From Lewinellaceae bacterium (GTDB lineage Bacteria > Bacteroidota > Bacteroidia > Chitinophagales > Saprospiraceae): a stretch of DNA of 64,000 nucleotides. Positions 39,322 to 48,500 of this stretch are shown piece by piece. Both the position numbers and the translations under genes were made by a program. The number at the start of each line of letters is the position of its first letter. Within the stretch, counting starts at the first letter, position 1. The stretch lies in NCBI GenBank assembly GCA_016719605.1, contig JADJYW010000015.1, positions 1-64,000 of the forward strand, read 5' to 3'. A model generated the notes under the pieces. The model was not told the DNA's origin. It ran no database searches and saw only the letters and a list, made by a program, of their open reading frames with translations.

Positions 39322-40935
39322 CTACTTCGCTTTCGGCGCAGCCGCCAGAATTTCCGGCTTGGCTTCGTCGGCAAACTTCTCAAAGTTGGAGATAAACTCC
39401 TTCGCCAGTTGATTGGCTTTGGCGTCGTAGGCGGCTTTGTCGGCCCAGGTGTTGCGCGGGCTGAGGATTTCGGCCGGCACGTTCGGGCAGGATTTCGGCA
39501 TGGACAATCCGAACACGTCGTGGGTAGCGTACTCCACATGGTCAAGGTCGCCGCGCAGAGCGGCAGTGATCATGGCGCGAGTGTAGCCCAATTTGATCCG
39601 GCTACCCACACCATACGAGCCACCGCTCCAGCCGGTATTGATGAGCCAAACATTGGCTTTGCTTTTGCGCAGTTTTTTGCCCAGCAGGTCGGCGTATTTC
39701 GTCGGGTGCAGCGGTAGGAACGGTGCGCCAAAGCAAGCCGAAAAAGTCGTTTTCGGGTCTTTCACGCCGACTTCCGTGCCGGCCACCTTGGCGGTGTACC
39801 CGCTCACGAAGTGGTACATGGCCTGCTCCGGGGTGAGTTTGCTGATGGGCGGCAGCACACCGAACGCGTCGCAGGTGAGGAAGAAAATGTTCTTCGGATT
39901 TCCCTGCGCGTTGCTGGTGGGCACGGCATTTTTGATGAAATGGATGGGGTACGATACGCGGGTATTTTCGGTGATACTGCGGTCGGCATAGTTCACCTCG
40001 CGGGTGCCTTCGAGGAAAGCGATGTTTTCCAGAATGGCGCCGTGGCGGATGGCACGGAAAATATCCGGTTCTTTTTCCTCGGTCAGGTCAATCGTTTTGG
40101 CGTAGCAGCCGCCTTCGAAGTTGAACACTTCGGTGTCGCTCCAGGCGTGCTCGTCGTCGCCGATAAGCGGGCGGTGCGGGTCGGCGCTGAGGGTTGTTTT
40201 GCCGGTACCGGAGAGGCCGAAGAACAGGGCGATGTCGCCGTTTTCGCCCACGTTGGCCGAGCAGTGCATGGGCAGGGCGTTGGTCTTGGTGGGCAACACG
40301 AAGTTGATGACCGAAAAAATACCTTTTTTGATTTCGCCGGTGTAGCCGGTGCCGCCGATGAGCAGGCGTTTTTTCTTGACGTTGATGATGGCGAAGTTGT
40401 GCTGGCGCGTGCCGTCCACCGCCGGGTCGGCTTTGAAGCCGGGCGCACAGAGGACGGTCCAGTTCGGATCGAAAGTCAGCAGGTCTTCCTTGCCGGGGCG
40501 GCGGAACATGTTGTAGGCAAACTGGTTGCTCCACGGGTACTCGGTGATGACCCGGATTTTGAGGTGGTACAGCGGGTCGGCACTGGCGTTGGCCATCACA
40601 TCGCGCACATACAGGTCTTTTTTGCGCATGTACGAGCAGGCTTTGCGCCAGAGTTGGTCAAATTTTTTGGCGTCGAAGGGTTTGTTGACCTTGCCCCAGT
40701 GGACTTTGTTTTTGGTAATGCTGTCCATCACGATGAAGCGGTCTTCCGGGGAGCGGCCGGTGAATTCGCCGGTGTTGATGACCAGCGCACCGCTATCGGC
40801 CAGGTGGCCCATTCCTTTGGCGATGGTGTGCTCGACCAGTTCTTCGGGGCCGAAGTTCCAATGTGCGGTTTTGTAGCCCTTCAGCCCGACGGATTCGAGC
40901 GAAGCGGCAGGGTTGCGAAGTCCAACTTCTTGCAT
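39322..40935 (-). CDS. pckA: Phosphoenolpyruvate carboxykinase (ATP)
   Basis: 537 residues from ATG 40935 (MQEVGLRNPAASL); an upstream TTG at 40971 would add 12 residues and is less likely. Signatures: INTGEFTGRSPEDRF, PLYHLKIRVITE, the P-loop GLSGTGKTTLS (about residues 250-260), DDEHAWSDTEVFNFEGGCYA, and ENTRVSYPIHFI. It converts oxaloacetate and ATP to phosphoenolpyruvate, CO2 and ADP in the first committed step of gluconeogenesis. Length fits the ATP-dependent family (~530-540). Its promoter probably lies in 40936-41156 shared with the divergent T9SS gene; TATTATTTG upstream is a near -7 box. Confidence 0.96.
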   Translation of the reverse strand: MQEVGLRNPAASLESVGLKGYKTAHWNFGPEELVEHTIAKGMGHLADSGALVINTGEFTGRSPEDRFIVMDSITKNKVHWGKVNKPFDAKKFDQLWRKACSYMRKKDLYVRDVMANASADPLYHLKIRVITEYPWSNQFAYNMFRRPGKEDLLTFDPNWTVLCAPGFKADPAVDGTRQHNFAIINVKKKRLLIGGTGYTGEIKKGIFSVINFVLPTKTNALPMHCSANVGENGDIALFFGLSGTGKTTLSADPHRPLIGDDEHAWSDTEVFNFEGGCYAKTIDLTEEKEPDIFRAIRHGAILENIAFLEGTREVNYADRSITENTRVSYPIHFIKNAVPTSNAQGNPKNIFFLTCDAFGVLPPISKLTPEQAMYHFVSGYTAKVAGTEVGVKDPKTTFSACFGAPFLPLHPTKYADLLGKKLRKSKANVWLINTGWSGGSYGVGSRIKLGYTRAMITAALRGDLDHVEYATHDVFGLSMPKSCPNVPAEILSPRNTWADKAAYDAKANQLAKEFISNFEKFADEAKPEILAAAPKAK

Positions 40936-41156
40936 GGGTGCTGTTTTAGATTGGTTAGGCAAATAATACAATGTGGTGGTGGCGCGTCAAAGCCAACGTG
41001 GTTAAAATAGCCTTGCCAACGCGGGGCGAAGATACGGTGTGGTGGAAAATAGCAGCCGTTAGTTTTTTTAATTGCCCTCTGCAATTTCCGAAACAACGCG
41101 GGGCGTACCTTTGGCCGGCAGTCCATTTTCCTGCTTTGCTTGCTAAAACTTCACCC

Positions 41157-42482
41157 ATGAAAAAAGGAATTATTACCCTGTTTGCTTGGAGCATAACGCT
41201 TCACCTCTCCGGCCAAATCCTGAATTTGCATACAGACTTTCCCGGCATTACATGGCCATTTCTGTGGGATATGGAGCAGGACACCGCCGGCAACCTGTAT
41301 GTCTGTTCCGAACAGGGAATCCTGTATTTCAAAAAAAATCAGGTTTGGGAAACCTATGATCTGAATCCCGGCAGTGTAGAAAATGCCTGGGGTATTGCGG
41401 TGGACGAAAACGACGTGGTCTGGATCGGCGGCGCCGATGGCTTGTATACTTTTAATGCAGGCCAGATAGCGCACTTTACTACATCGAACAGCCAACTTCC
41501 AGCGCATGAATTACGCACCGTACGCGCATACCAGGATCAACTCTGGATGACCTTTTTTGGCAATGGACTGGCGAAAAAAACAGGGGATACCTACACGCAT
41601 TATACGGCCGCCAATTCCACGCTGGGCAGTGATTACCTGACCGATCTGGAAATACAGGCCGACGGTACCGTCATCGCGGCAGCTGACGAAGCGGTTACGT
41701 TCATTTCTGGAAATACCTGGGTGTCGTACGATTTCGACGACCTGTTCGGGCCAGAAACCTGGGTTTATGATATTTACATAGACCACCTGCAAGATATCTG
41801 GTTCGGCACCCGGACAGGTGTCATCAAGTTCAACAACACCACCAAACAATTTGAAAACCTGAAGGCGACGTACGGGAACAAGAAATACTCGGCAATCATT
41901 TACACACCGAAAAATGAATTGTGGCTGGGCGAATTATTTGAAGGTCTGCACTACTATGACCAAATAGGAAACCAGTACTTTTTCGATGGAAACCTGTCGG
42001 GAATCCCATCGCAAGTTTTTGATTTTCTCTATTACAACGATACGCTGCGGGTAATCGGGAATATCGATGCGACTGTCACCGGCCTGACAATTACCTTTCC
42101 GGATAGTGACAATGACGGATTTGCAGCCGATACCGATTGCGACGATTCCAACCCGAATATCAATCCCGCCGCACAAGAGATTGCCAACAACGGGATTGAT
42201 GAAAATTGTGATGGAAACGATTTGTTGAGCGCTACTTACCAACTGGCAGAGACGGCCATCAACGTGTTTCCCAATCCGGTCAGCGATATTTTATCTGTCC
42301 GGGCCGCCAACCTGCTCGATCTGGAATTGACCCTGTACCGGGCTTCCGGGCAGGTTGTGCACCGTGTTCGCCAGACGAATAGCCTGGATATGCGCGATTT
42401 CCCGAACGGGGTGTATTGGCTGGAAATGCGGGATTTGAATACCAATCAGCGAACGGTTGGGAAAATCGTTTTATGCAAATAA
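41157..42482 (+). CDS. T9SS-secreted beta-propeller protein with MopE-like motif
   Basis: 441 residues from ATG 41157; signal peptide MKKGIITLFAWSITLHLSGQ. The body is a two-component-regulator-type propeller with repeated blades such as DTAGNLYVCSEQGILYF, DENDVVWIGGADGLYTF and HLQDIWFGTRTGVIKF. A calcium- or metal-binding MopE-like motif follows (DSDNDGFAADTDCDD, NNGIDENCDGND, about residues 318-360). The C-terminus (VFPNPVSDILSVRA ... GVYWLEMRD) is a type A T9SS sorting domain. TACCTTTG at 41106-41113 is a likely -7 box. The gene overlaps the next start, so the two T9SS genes form an operon. Ligand unknown. Confidence 0.88.
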   Translation: MKKGIITLFAWSITLHLSGQILNLHTDFPGITWPFLWDMEQDTAGNLYVCSEQGILYFKKNQVWETYDLNPGSVENAWGIAVDENDVVWIGGADGLYTFNAGQIAHFTTSNSQLPAHELRTVRAYQDQLWMTFFGNGLAKKTGDTYTHYTAANSTLGSDYLTDLEIQADGTVIAAADEAVTFISGNTWVSYDFDDLFGPETWVYDIYIDHLQDIWFGTRTGVIKFNNTTKQFENLKATYGNKKYSAIIYTPKNELWLGELFEGLHYYDQIGNQYFFDGNLSGIPSQVFDFLYYNDTLRVIGNIDATVTGLTITFPDSDNDGFAADTDCDDSNPNINPAAQEIANNGIDENCDGNDLLSATYQLAETAINVFPNPVSDILSVRAANLLDLELTLYRASGQVVHRVRQTNSLDMRDFPNGVYWLEMRDLNTNQRTVGKIVLCK

Positions 42483-43396
42483 CCCGCTCGCTCATGTATC
42501 GGGTAATTTTTGCCCTCCTGCTGGCAGCATTCTGCACGCCCGACGTGTTCGCCCAGCATATACCGGGCGCTGTCACTGTCCGCGCTACCGAGTACAACAC
42601 GGAACCGAGCGGTCTCCCGTTGGCCAATTTCAAAGCCCGGGTGGACGTGCAGCCCGCTGCGGGCAGCGCGTACACCATCGAAAAAGAGTGTGCCGGAACG
42701 TGTGTATTCGACAACCTGCCCAAGGGCAGCACGCTGGTTTTTTCGGCGACAAAGTCCGACGATATTCGGAATGGCGTGAGTACCTACGATTTGGTACTTC
42801 AAAGCAAACACATCAACAAGGAAGAACTGCTCCACCACCCGGCACAACTCATTGCCGCCGACGTGGATTGCAACGGATTGATCGAAACGAAGGACATTGT
42901 TCTGTTGCGCAAACTCATTCTTCCGCTACCGCTCGACTCCACTTTTTGCCGATACTGGACCCTCCTGGATGCCTCAGCAATTTTGCCGCTCAATCCCCTG
43001 CAAACACCCCTGCCCTTCGAAATTACGCTGCGGAACTACACCGGGCAGAACCACGAGATCAACTTTTTAGCCATCAAAAACGGCAACCTGAGCGTCGAGT
43101 TCCCGGCTCCGCGCGCCTCTACACCACCTGCCGGCGAACTGGCGGCTGCGCCGCAACCCAACCCCACGCCCGGCCCCGTGTGGTTCGGCGTGTACCTGCC
43201 CGAGGCCGGCGTCTTGCTGGTGGAAATTTTTGATGCCGCCGGGCGACGTGTGTTCTCCGATCGGTGGCCCGGCCAGGCCGGCACACAGCAGTTTGAACTG
43301 CCGGAAACAGCGCTGCCCGTGCCGGGTATCTACATTTGGCGCATCACGGCGGAGCAGCAGGATCGGTCAGCGAGCGGGAAAATCGTGCGGATGTGA
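42473..43396 (+). CDS. T9SS-secreted protein with dockerin-like module
   Basis: 307 residues from ATG 42473, overlapping the previous stop by 10 bp; ATG 42494 (MYRVIFALLLAAFC) is an equally good start, right at the signal peptide. After the signal a carboxypeptidase-regulatory-like domain (VTVRATEYNTEPSGLPLANF) is followed by a dockerin-like region, NGVSTYDLVLQSKH and LIAADVDCNGLIETKDIVLL-RKLIL, with the same layout as in the product of 13553-18522. The C-terminus (PQPNPTPGPVWFGVYLPEAG ... PGIYIWRIT) is a type A T9SS sorting domain. Expected at the cell surface. The family A palindromic element begins 29 bp downstream. Confidence 0.85.
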   Translation: MQITRSLMYRVIFALLLAAFCTPDVFAQHIPGAVTVRATEYNTEPSGLPLANFKARVDVQPAAGSAYTIEKECAGTCVFDNLPKGSTLVFSATKSDDIRNGVSTYDLVLQSKHINKEELLHHPAQLIAADVDCNGLIETKDIVLLRKLILPLPLDSTFCRYWTLLDASAILPLNPLQTPLPFEITLRNYTGQNHEINFLAIKNGNLSVEFPAPRASTPPAGELAAAPQPNPTPGPVWFGVYLPEAGVLLVEIFDAAGRRVFSDRWPGQAGTQQFELPETALPVPGIYIWRITAEQQDRSASGKIVRM

Positions 43397-43424
43397 GCGA
43401 TTTGTTGTTTCATCGTTACTCAGG

Positions 43425-43567
43425 GGTGGTGGCAAATTTCGAGTGATGGAACGCGGATTAAACGGATGCAGGCAACACGGATTTTTACGGATTTATTTAA
43501 GGAATCTGTGAAAATCCGTGTCCAATCTGTGTGATCCGTGTTCCATCACTCGAAATTTGCCACTACC
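43425..43567. repeat. Palindromic element family A, copy 3
   Basis: 143 bp, from ggtggtggcaaatttcgag to cgaaatttgccactacc. The outer arms and the first ggattaaacggatgcaggc match the other copies, but the right arm differs (ccaatctgtgtgatccgtg), so the palindrome is less perfect. It fills the gap between the convergent T9SS gene and uvrA, ending 2 bp before the uvrA stop codon. Confidence 0.85.
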
Positions 43568-43569
43568 AC

Positions 43570-46523
43570 TCAGGCGAGTTTTTCCTTTAAAAACCGGCCG
43601 GTGTGGCTCTCCGCTACCTGCGCCAAATCCTCCGGGCTGCCCTCGAACACGAGGTGCCCGCCGGCTTTGCCGCCCTCGGGGCCGAGGTCAACCACCCAGT
43701 CGGCACTTTTGATCACCTCCACGTTGTGCTCCACAACCAGCACCGTGTGGCCTTTCTCCACCAGCGCATTGATAGCGGTGAGCAGTTTGCGGATGTCGTG
43801 AAAGTGCAGGCCCGTGGTCGGCTCATCGAAGATGAAGAAAATTTTGCCGGCGCTATTGTCCCGGATCAGGAAGGAAGCCAGTTTGACGCGCTGCGCTTCG
43901 CCGCCGGAAAGGGTGCTGCTGGACTGGCCGAGTTGCACATAACCTAAGCCCACATCGTACAGCGGCTGGATGCGCTCGATAATTTCTTTTTGTCCTTTGA
44001 AAAATGTCAGCGCCTCCTCGATGCTCATGGAGAGCACATCAAAGATGTTTTTGCCCTTGTATTCCACATCAAGCACGTCCTGCTGGAACCGGCGGCCCTT
44101 ACACACCTCGCATTCGAGGTGGACGTCGGCCAAAAACTGCATCTCAATCACCTGTTCGCCCTCGCCCTTGCAGGCTTCGCAGCGACCGCCTTCCACGTTG
44201 AAACTGAAATGTTTGGGCTGAAAGCCGCGAATTTTGCTCAGTTGCTGGCTCGAAAACAGGTCGCGGATGTAGTCGTACGCTTTGACGTAGGTCACCGGAT
44301 TGGAGCGGCTGCTCTTCCCGATAGGGCTTTGGTTGACAAACTCGACGCGGCTGATTTTTTTCACCGGCCCCTCGATGCCGTCGAACAGGCCGGGCTGTTT
44401 GGCCGGCCCTTCGGGCAAATGCTGGAGCAGGGCGGGGTATAGAATATCGCGCACGAGGGTGGTTTTACCCGAACCGCTCACCCCGCTCACCACGGTGAGG
44501 CAGTGCAGGGGGATGCGCACGTCTATTTTTTTCAGGTTGTGCTGGCGGGCGCCTCGGAGGTGGATGAACTCCACTGTTTTCCGGCGCATATCCGGCAGCG
44601 GGATGTGCATTTTCCCGGTCATGTACTGCGTGGTCAGGCTGTTTGGGGCGGCCTGTGCAATGTCGGTGTAGTTGCCCGCAAACACCACCTGGCCGCCGTG
44701 GAGTCCGGCTTCCGGCCCCATCTCCACGAGGAAATCGGCATTTTTGATCACCTCTTCCTCGTGTTCCACCACCACCACGGTATTGCCGAGGTCGCGCAGG
44801 TTTTTGAGCACCTGCACGAGGCGGCCCGTGTCGCGCGGGTGCAGGCCCACGGAGGGTTCGTCGAGCAGGTACATGGAGGCGGTGAGGTTGCTGCCGAGGG
44901 TGCGGGTGAGGTGGATACGCTGGGTTTCGCCGCCGCTGAGGGTGCTGGAGATACGGTCGAGACTGAGGTAGCCAAGCCCGAGTTCCACCATGAAGCGCAG
45001 GCGGCCGTGGATTTCCACGAGCAGGCGTTTGGCGAGCAGGCGCTCGTGCTCCGTCCACCGGATAGTTTCAAAAAATACCAGCACCTCGTCGAGCGGACTT
45101 TCGATCAGTTCGGCGATGTTTTTCCCGCCGATGCGCACACAAAGCGCTTCGCTGCGCAACCGCCCACCGTCGCAGGCCGGGCACACCGTGCGCCCCCGGT
45201 ATCGGGCCAGGGTAACGCGGTTTTGAATTTTGTAGGTTTTGCTTTCCAGTTCCTTGAAAAAGGCGTCAATACCGTAAAAATGCTCGTTGCCGCTCCACAG
45301 CAGTTTTTGTTCCGCCTTGCTCAACTGTTCGTAGGGCGTGTGCACAGGAAACTGAAACCGGTGCGCTACGCGCAAAAACTCACTGAGCCATTCGCCATTT
45401 TTTTCGCCTTTCCAGGCGGCAATAGCGCTGTCGTACACCGATTTGGACTTGTCGGGCACTACCTTGTCGGGGTCAATACCGAGGATGCGACCATAACCTT
45501 CGCAGGTCGGGCAGGCGCCGTAGGGGTTGTTGTAGTTGAATAACTGCGGCGTCGGTTCGGGGAATACGATGCCGTCCAGCTCAAATCGGTTGTTGAACTG
45601 GTGGACGGCCGACGGCGCAGCGTCGGCCGGCAGAAGAATCCAGCATTCGCCTTCACTTTCGAGGAAAGCCGTGTTCACCGAATCGGCGAGGCGCATCCAT
45701 TCGCTTTCGTCGTCGGTGTTGACGACGAAGCGATCCACGAGCAGGGTAAACCCCTCCCCCAGCCCCTCCCCCAGGGGGGAGGGGGGCTTGCCCTCACTAT
45801 TTGATTGGTTTTTCGGTTTGGATGTCCCGGCATCTGCCCGTACGGATTCCCCCACATCCCGCGATGCAGCCCCCCTCCCCCCTGGGATTAGCACCTCCTC
45901 GATGCGTACAATTTCGCCGTTTTGGTACAGGCGGCTGTAGCCTTTTGCAGCAGCAGGTTCAGTTCCTGTTCGAGGGTTCGTTCCTTGTATTTTTCGCTGA
46001 GCGGGGCCAGAATCATGCCGCGGGTGCCGGCGGGTTGGCTGTTCATAAAATCAATCACGTCGCTCACCTCGTGTTTTTGCACCACCTGGCCGCTGACGGG
46101 CGAGTAGAACTTGCCGACACGGGCAAAGAGCAGGCGCAAAAAATCATACACCTCGGTCATGCTGCCCACGGTGGATCGGGCATTGCCTGTTGTGACGCGC
46201 TGCTCAATGGCGATAGCCGGGCAAATGCCGCGGATATAGTCCACATCCGGTTTTTTCATACGCCCCAGAAACTGCCGGGCATAGCTCGACAAGCTCTCCA
46301 CATACCGCCGTTGCCCTTCGGCGTACAACGTATCCATGGTGATACTGGACTTGCCGGATCCGGAAACACCCGTGACGACCACGAGTTTGTTTTTCGGGAT
46401 TTGCAGGTCCACATTGCGCAGGTTGTTGGCTCGTGCGCCCTTGATGGTGATGAAACGCGGGTCAACCAGGTCGGTTTCCGGTGGTTGCCGCTTCGGCGCG
46501 GTACTCTTGTCGATCTGTAGCAT
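43570..46523 (-). CDS. uvrA: Excinuclease ABC subunit A, one frame break and one in-frame insertion
   Basis: The damage-recognition ATPase of nucleotide excision repair. ATG 46523. The N-terminal part has ITIKGARANNLRNVDL and the first Walker A (GVSGSGKSS), then RRYVESLSSYARQFLG. Near 45943-45946 the frame closes at LLLQK; restoring one A (T on the plus strand) gives LLLQKGYSRLYQNGEIVRIE, and the protein runs on to the end: zinc-finger motifs (CPTCEGYGRI, CEACKGEGE, CEVCKG), LSGGE signatures and a second Walker A (GVSGSGKTT). About 984 residues when joined, slightly long because ~45 extra residues between RIEEVL and LLVDRFVV come from a palindromic repeat (45770-45886). The break is very likely a sequence error. 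A 41-codon ORF precedes it by 53 bp. Confidence 0.93.
45770..45886. repeat. Palindromic repeat inserted in frame within uvrA
   Basis: Perfect 19-bp inverted arms, cccaggggggaggggggct (45770-45788) and agcccccctcccccctggg (45868-45886), with a further cccctccccc direct repeat at 45750-45771. The segment is read through as IPGGRGAASRDVGES...PPSPLGEGLGEGF in UvrA, at a linker between conserved blocks. Confidence 0.8.
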
Positions 46524-46576
46524 AAGGGAAGCGGAGGCGATTGGCGGGCAAATTTCGGAAAAACTTAGTCAAAAGA

Positions 46577-46702
46577 CTAATTGCAGCCGGCCTCCCAGGC
46601 ACCCCAAAAAATAGCCAGCCAAATCAGTCCTTTGATCAAAAAGAACAAAAAACCGGCTACTCCGAGCCGGCGCATCCACCCTTTCCAGTCTTTTTTTTCC
46701 AT
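46577..46702 (-). CDS. Small membrane protein, 41 aa, upstream of uvrA
   Basis: ATG 46702 to TAG 46577. A basic start (MEKKDWKGWMRRLGVAG) precedes one strongly hydrophobic helix (FLFFLIKGLIWLAIFWGAW) and a short tail ending EAGCN. A positively charged N-terminus followed by one membrane helix fits a small inner-membrane protein. It lies 53 bp before uvrA in the same orientation and may be co-transcribed. No function is known to me; coding status rests on the composition and topology. Confidence 0.6.
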   Translation of the reverse strand: MEKKDWKGWMRRLGVAGFLFFLIKGLIWLAIFWGAWEAGCN

Positions 46703-46919
46703 GTTCAGCTATTGATTTGGCTTATTCAGCGTTTTTCATCGGCCTGTCAAACACACCGAGGCGTAGTTTTGTTGGGCAAAGAAACCACCGGTTCCCCTTC
46801 GGTTGTTTTTGGCGGAAAGGAATATCGGCTAAAAATGACAAAGCGCGAGACCGGATACATTCCTCATCCCGGGCCTACCTTTGTGGCATCTTTCAACATA
46901 CAACCATTGCTTTTTACAG

Positions 46920-47297
46920 ATGAAAAAAAATCTCGTCGCCCTGAGTTTGTTCGTCGGCCTCACTTTGCTCGCTTTGCCGTCGGGCTGTTATTACGATAAT
47001 GAAGAAGATTTGTACGGGCCTGTTCTTTTGAATTGCGATACCACGAACATACGCTTCGGTGTGGAAATCAAGCAGATTTTTGAGCAAAATTGCAATGCTT
47101 GCCACACCACTTCCGGATCCAGTTATTCGTTGATTCCGTTTGAGACCCATGCACAAATTGAAGCTGTTGCTAAAAACGGCAAACTGCTGAACCGGATCAA
47201 CAGCCAATCCGCACCCATGCCACAAACCGGACTGATGTCGCTGTGCAACCGCGCCAAAATTGAAGCCTGGGTACGCACCGGCGCATTAGATAATTAA
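46920..47297 (+). CDS. Cytochrome c-like lipoprotein
   Basis: 125 residues from ATG 46920. Lipoprotein signal LFVGLTLLALPSGCYYDNEE. One haem-binding motif CNACH (about residues 57-61, in IFEQNCNACHTTSGSSY) and a later Met (SAPMPQTGLM) that could be the sixth ligand. The layout resembles the planctomycete-type/monohaem cytochromes found as small lipoproteins in Bacteroidota. Envelope location; a role in periplasmic electron transfer is likely. TACCTTTG at 46876-46883 is a -7 box. It is the first gene of a probable three-gene operon with 47320 and 47779. Confidence 0.8.
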   Translation: MKKNLVALSLFVGLTLLALPSGCYYDNEEDLYGPVLLNCDTTNIRFGVEIKQIFEQNCNACHTTSGSSYSLIPFETHAQIEAVAKNGKLLNRINSQSAPMPQTGLMSLCNRAKIEAWVRTGALDN

Positions 47298-47319
47298 CGC
47301 TGCAAAAAAATCACAGACC

Positions 47320-47736
47320 ATGAAAAAAATAGCGCTTCTCCTGTTGGTAGCAGCCGTCGTGGGCGGCAGTATCGGGTTTTATTTTTACAACAAAAAAGTG
47401 CCGAGTATGGCCGGCCAGGCCTCCGAAGTAGCCATAGACGCGGCCCGGTTGTTCCAGGAATTTGAAGCGGATGAGAACGCCGCCAACGCCCGGTATGTGG
47501 GCAAGATCGTGGCGGTGCAGGGTACCGTGCGGGAATCGGCTATCCTGGACGACGGTACGCCCAAGGTCATTCTCGAAACAGGCAACGACTTCGGGGTATC
47601 CTGCGAGTTCGATCCAAATACCAGACACGCCCGCACGGCGTTTCAGCCCGGCGAAAAACTGACGCTCAAGGGCGAATGCGCCGGCCTGAACCTTGATGTG
47701 CAACTGGCGCGCTGCGTGGTTAGCGACGAAAAATAG
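47320..47736 (+). CDS. OB-fold (tRNA_anti-like) membrane-anchored protein
   Basis: 138 residues. The N-terminus is a membrane anchor or uncleaved signal (IALLLLVAAVVGGSIGFYFYN). The rest forms an OB-fold: ARLFQEFEADENAANARYVG, KIVAVQGTVRESAILDDG, VSCEFDP and GEKLTLKGECAGLNLDVQLA, as in the tRNA_anti-like family (PF12869). These proteins are common next to cytochrome c and YceI genes in Bacteroidota, as here. Role unknown. It lies 22 bp after the cytochrome gene. Confidence 0.75.
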   Translation: MKKIALLLLVAAVVGGSIGFYFYNKKVPSMAGQASEVAIDAARLFQEFEADENAANARYVGKIVAVQGTVRESAILDDGTPKVILETGNDFGVSCEFDPNTRHARTAFQPGEKLTLKGECAGLNLDVQLARCVVSDEK

Positions 47737-47778
47737 CCAACCCGACAACCTTTTTACACTACACAAAAACTCAAACAC

Positions 47779-48333
47779 ATGAAGAAAGTACTGTTGCTCG
47801 CCCTGGCTGTATTGGCCCTTGGCGCCGCCGCTTCGGCACAAAAACTGATGACCCGCGATGCTCGCGTACAATTCGACTCCGAGACGCCGATGGAAAAAAT
47901 CGAGGCCATCAACAAAAGCGGTACCGCGGTGCTCGACACCGAGACCGGCCGCATGGAATGGAAGGTGCTCATCAAAAACTTCGTCTTTGAAAAAGCGCTG
48001 ATGCAGGAACATTTTAACGAAAACTACATGGAATCGGGCAAGTTTTCCAACGCCACGTTCAAAGGCGAACTGACAAACCTGAAGGACGTGAATTTTGCCA
48101 AAGACGGCACCTACAAGGTAAAAGCCAAAGGCAAGATGAACATACACGGTGTGGAAAAAGATATCGAAGCACCGGGCGTCATTGTGGTGGAAAAAGGCAA
48201 AGTGCGGGTGACCTCCAACCTGGCGGTTGCCTGCGCCGACTACAACATCCAGATTCCCGGTGTGGTGCGCGAGAAAATCGCCAAAGAAATCGCCGTGAAA
48301 GTGGACGCAACACTGGAACCGCTGAAAAAGTAA
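47779..48333 (+). CDS. YceI-family periplasmic protein
   Basis: 184 residues with signal peptide MKKVLLLALAVLALGAAASA. The YceI-like lipocalin fold is recognised by RVQFDSETPMEKIEAIN, WKVLIKNFVFEKALMQEHFN, NATFKGELT, GKMNIHGVEKDIEAPG and NIQIPGVVREKIAKEI. Members bind polyisoprenoid or other hydrophobic molecules in the periplasm; the ligand here is not known. Last gene of the operon starting at 46920, closed by the terminator at 48358. Confidence 0.85.
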   Translation: MKKVLLLALAVLALGAAASAQKLMTRDARVQFDSETPMEKIEAINKSGTAVLDTETGRMEWKVLIKNFVFEKALMQEHFNENYMESGKFSNATFKGELTNLKDVNFAKDGTYKVKAKGKMNIHGVEKDIEAPGVIVVEKGKVRVTSNLAVACADYNIQIPGVVREKIAKEIAVKVDATLEPLKK

Positions 48334-48357
48334 GCACTGCAATTTTCGCACACCCGG

Positions 48358-48397
48358 CAGGAGCCATCCCGACTTTCCGGGGTGGCTCCTGTTTTTT
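48358..48397 (+). terminator. Intrinsic terminator after the YceI gene
   Basis: caggagccatcccg (from 48358) pairs with cggggtggctcctg, followed by six T. It lies about 25 bp after the stop codon at 48333. Confidence 0.85.
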
Positions 48398-48500
48398 GAC
48401 GGGGCGCCGGGCTGCCGATTTTTTCAGTCGAAATAATTGAATTCATTCGGAAGAATCGAGCCGTTCGCGCCTACCTTCGCTTTCCACTCCACGCACAGCG

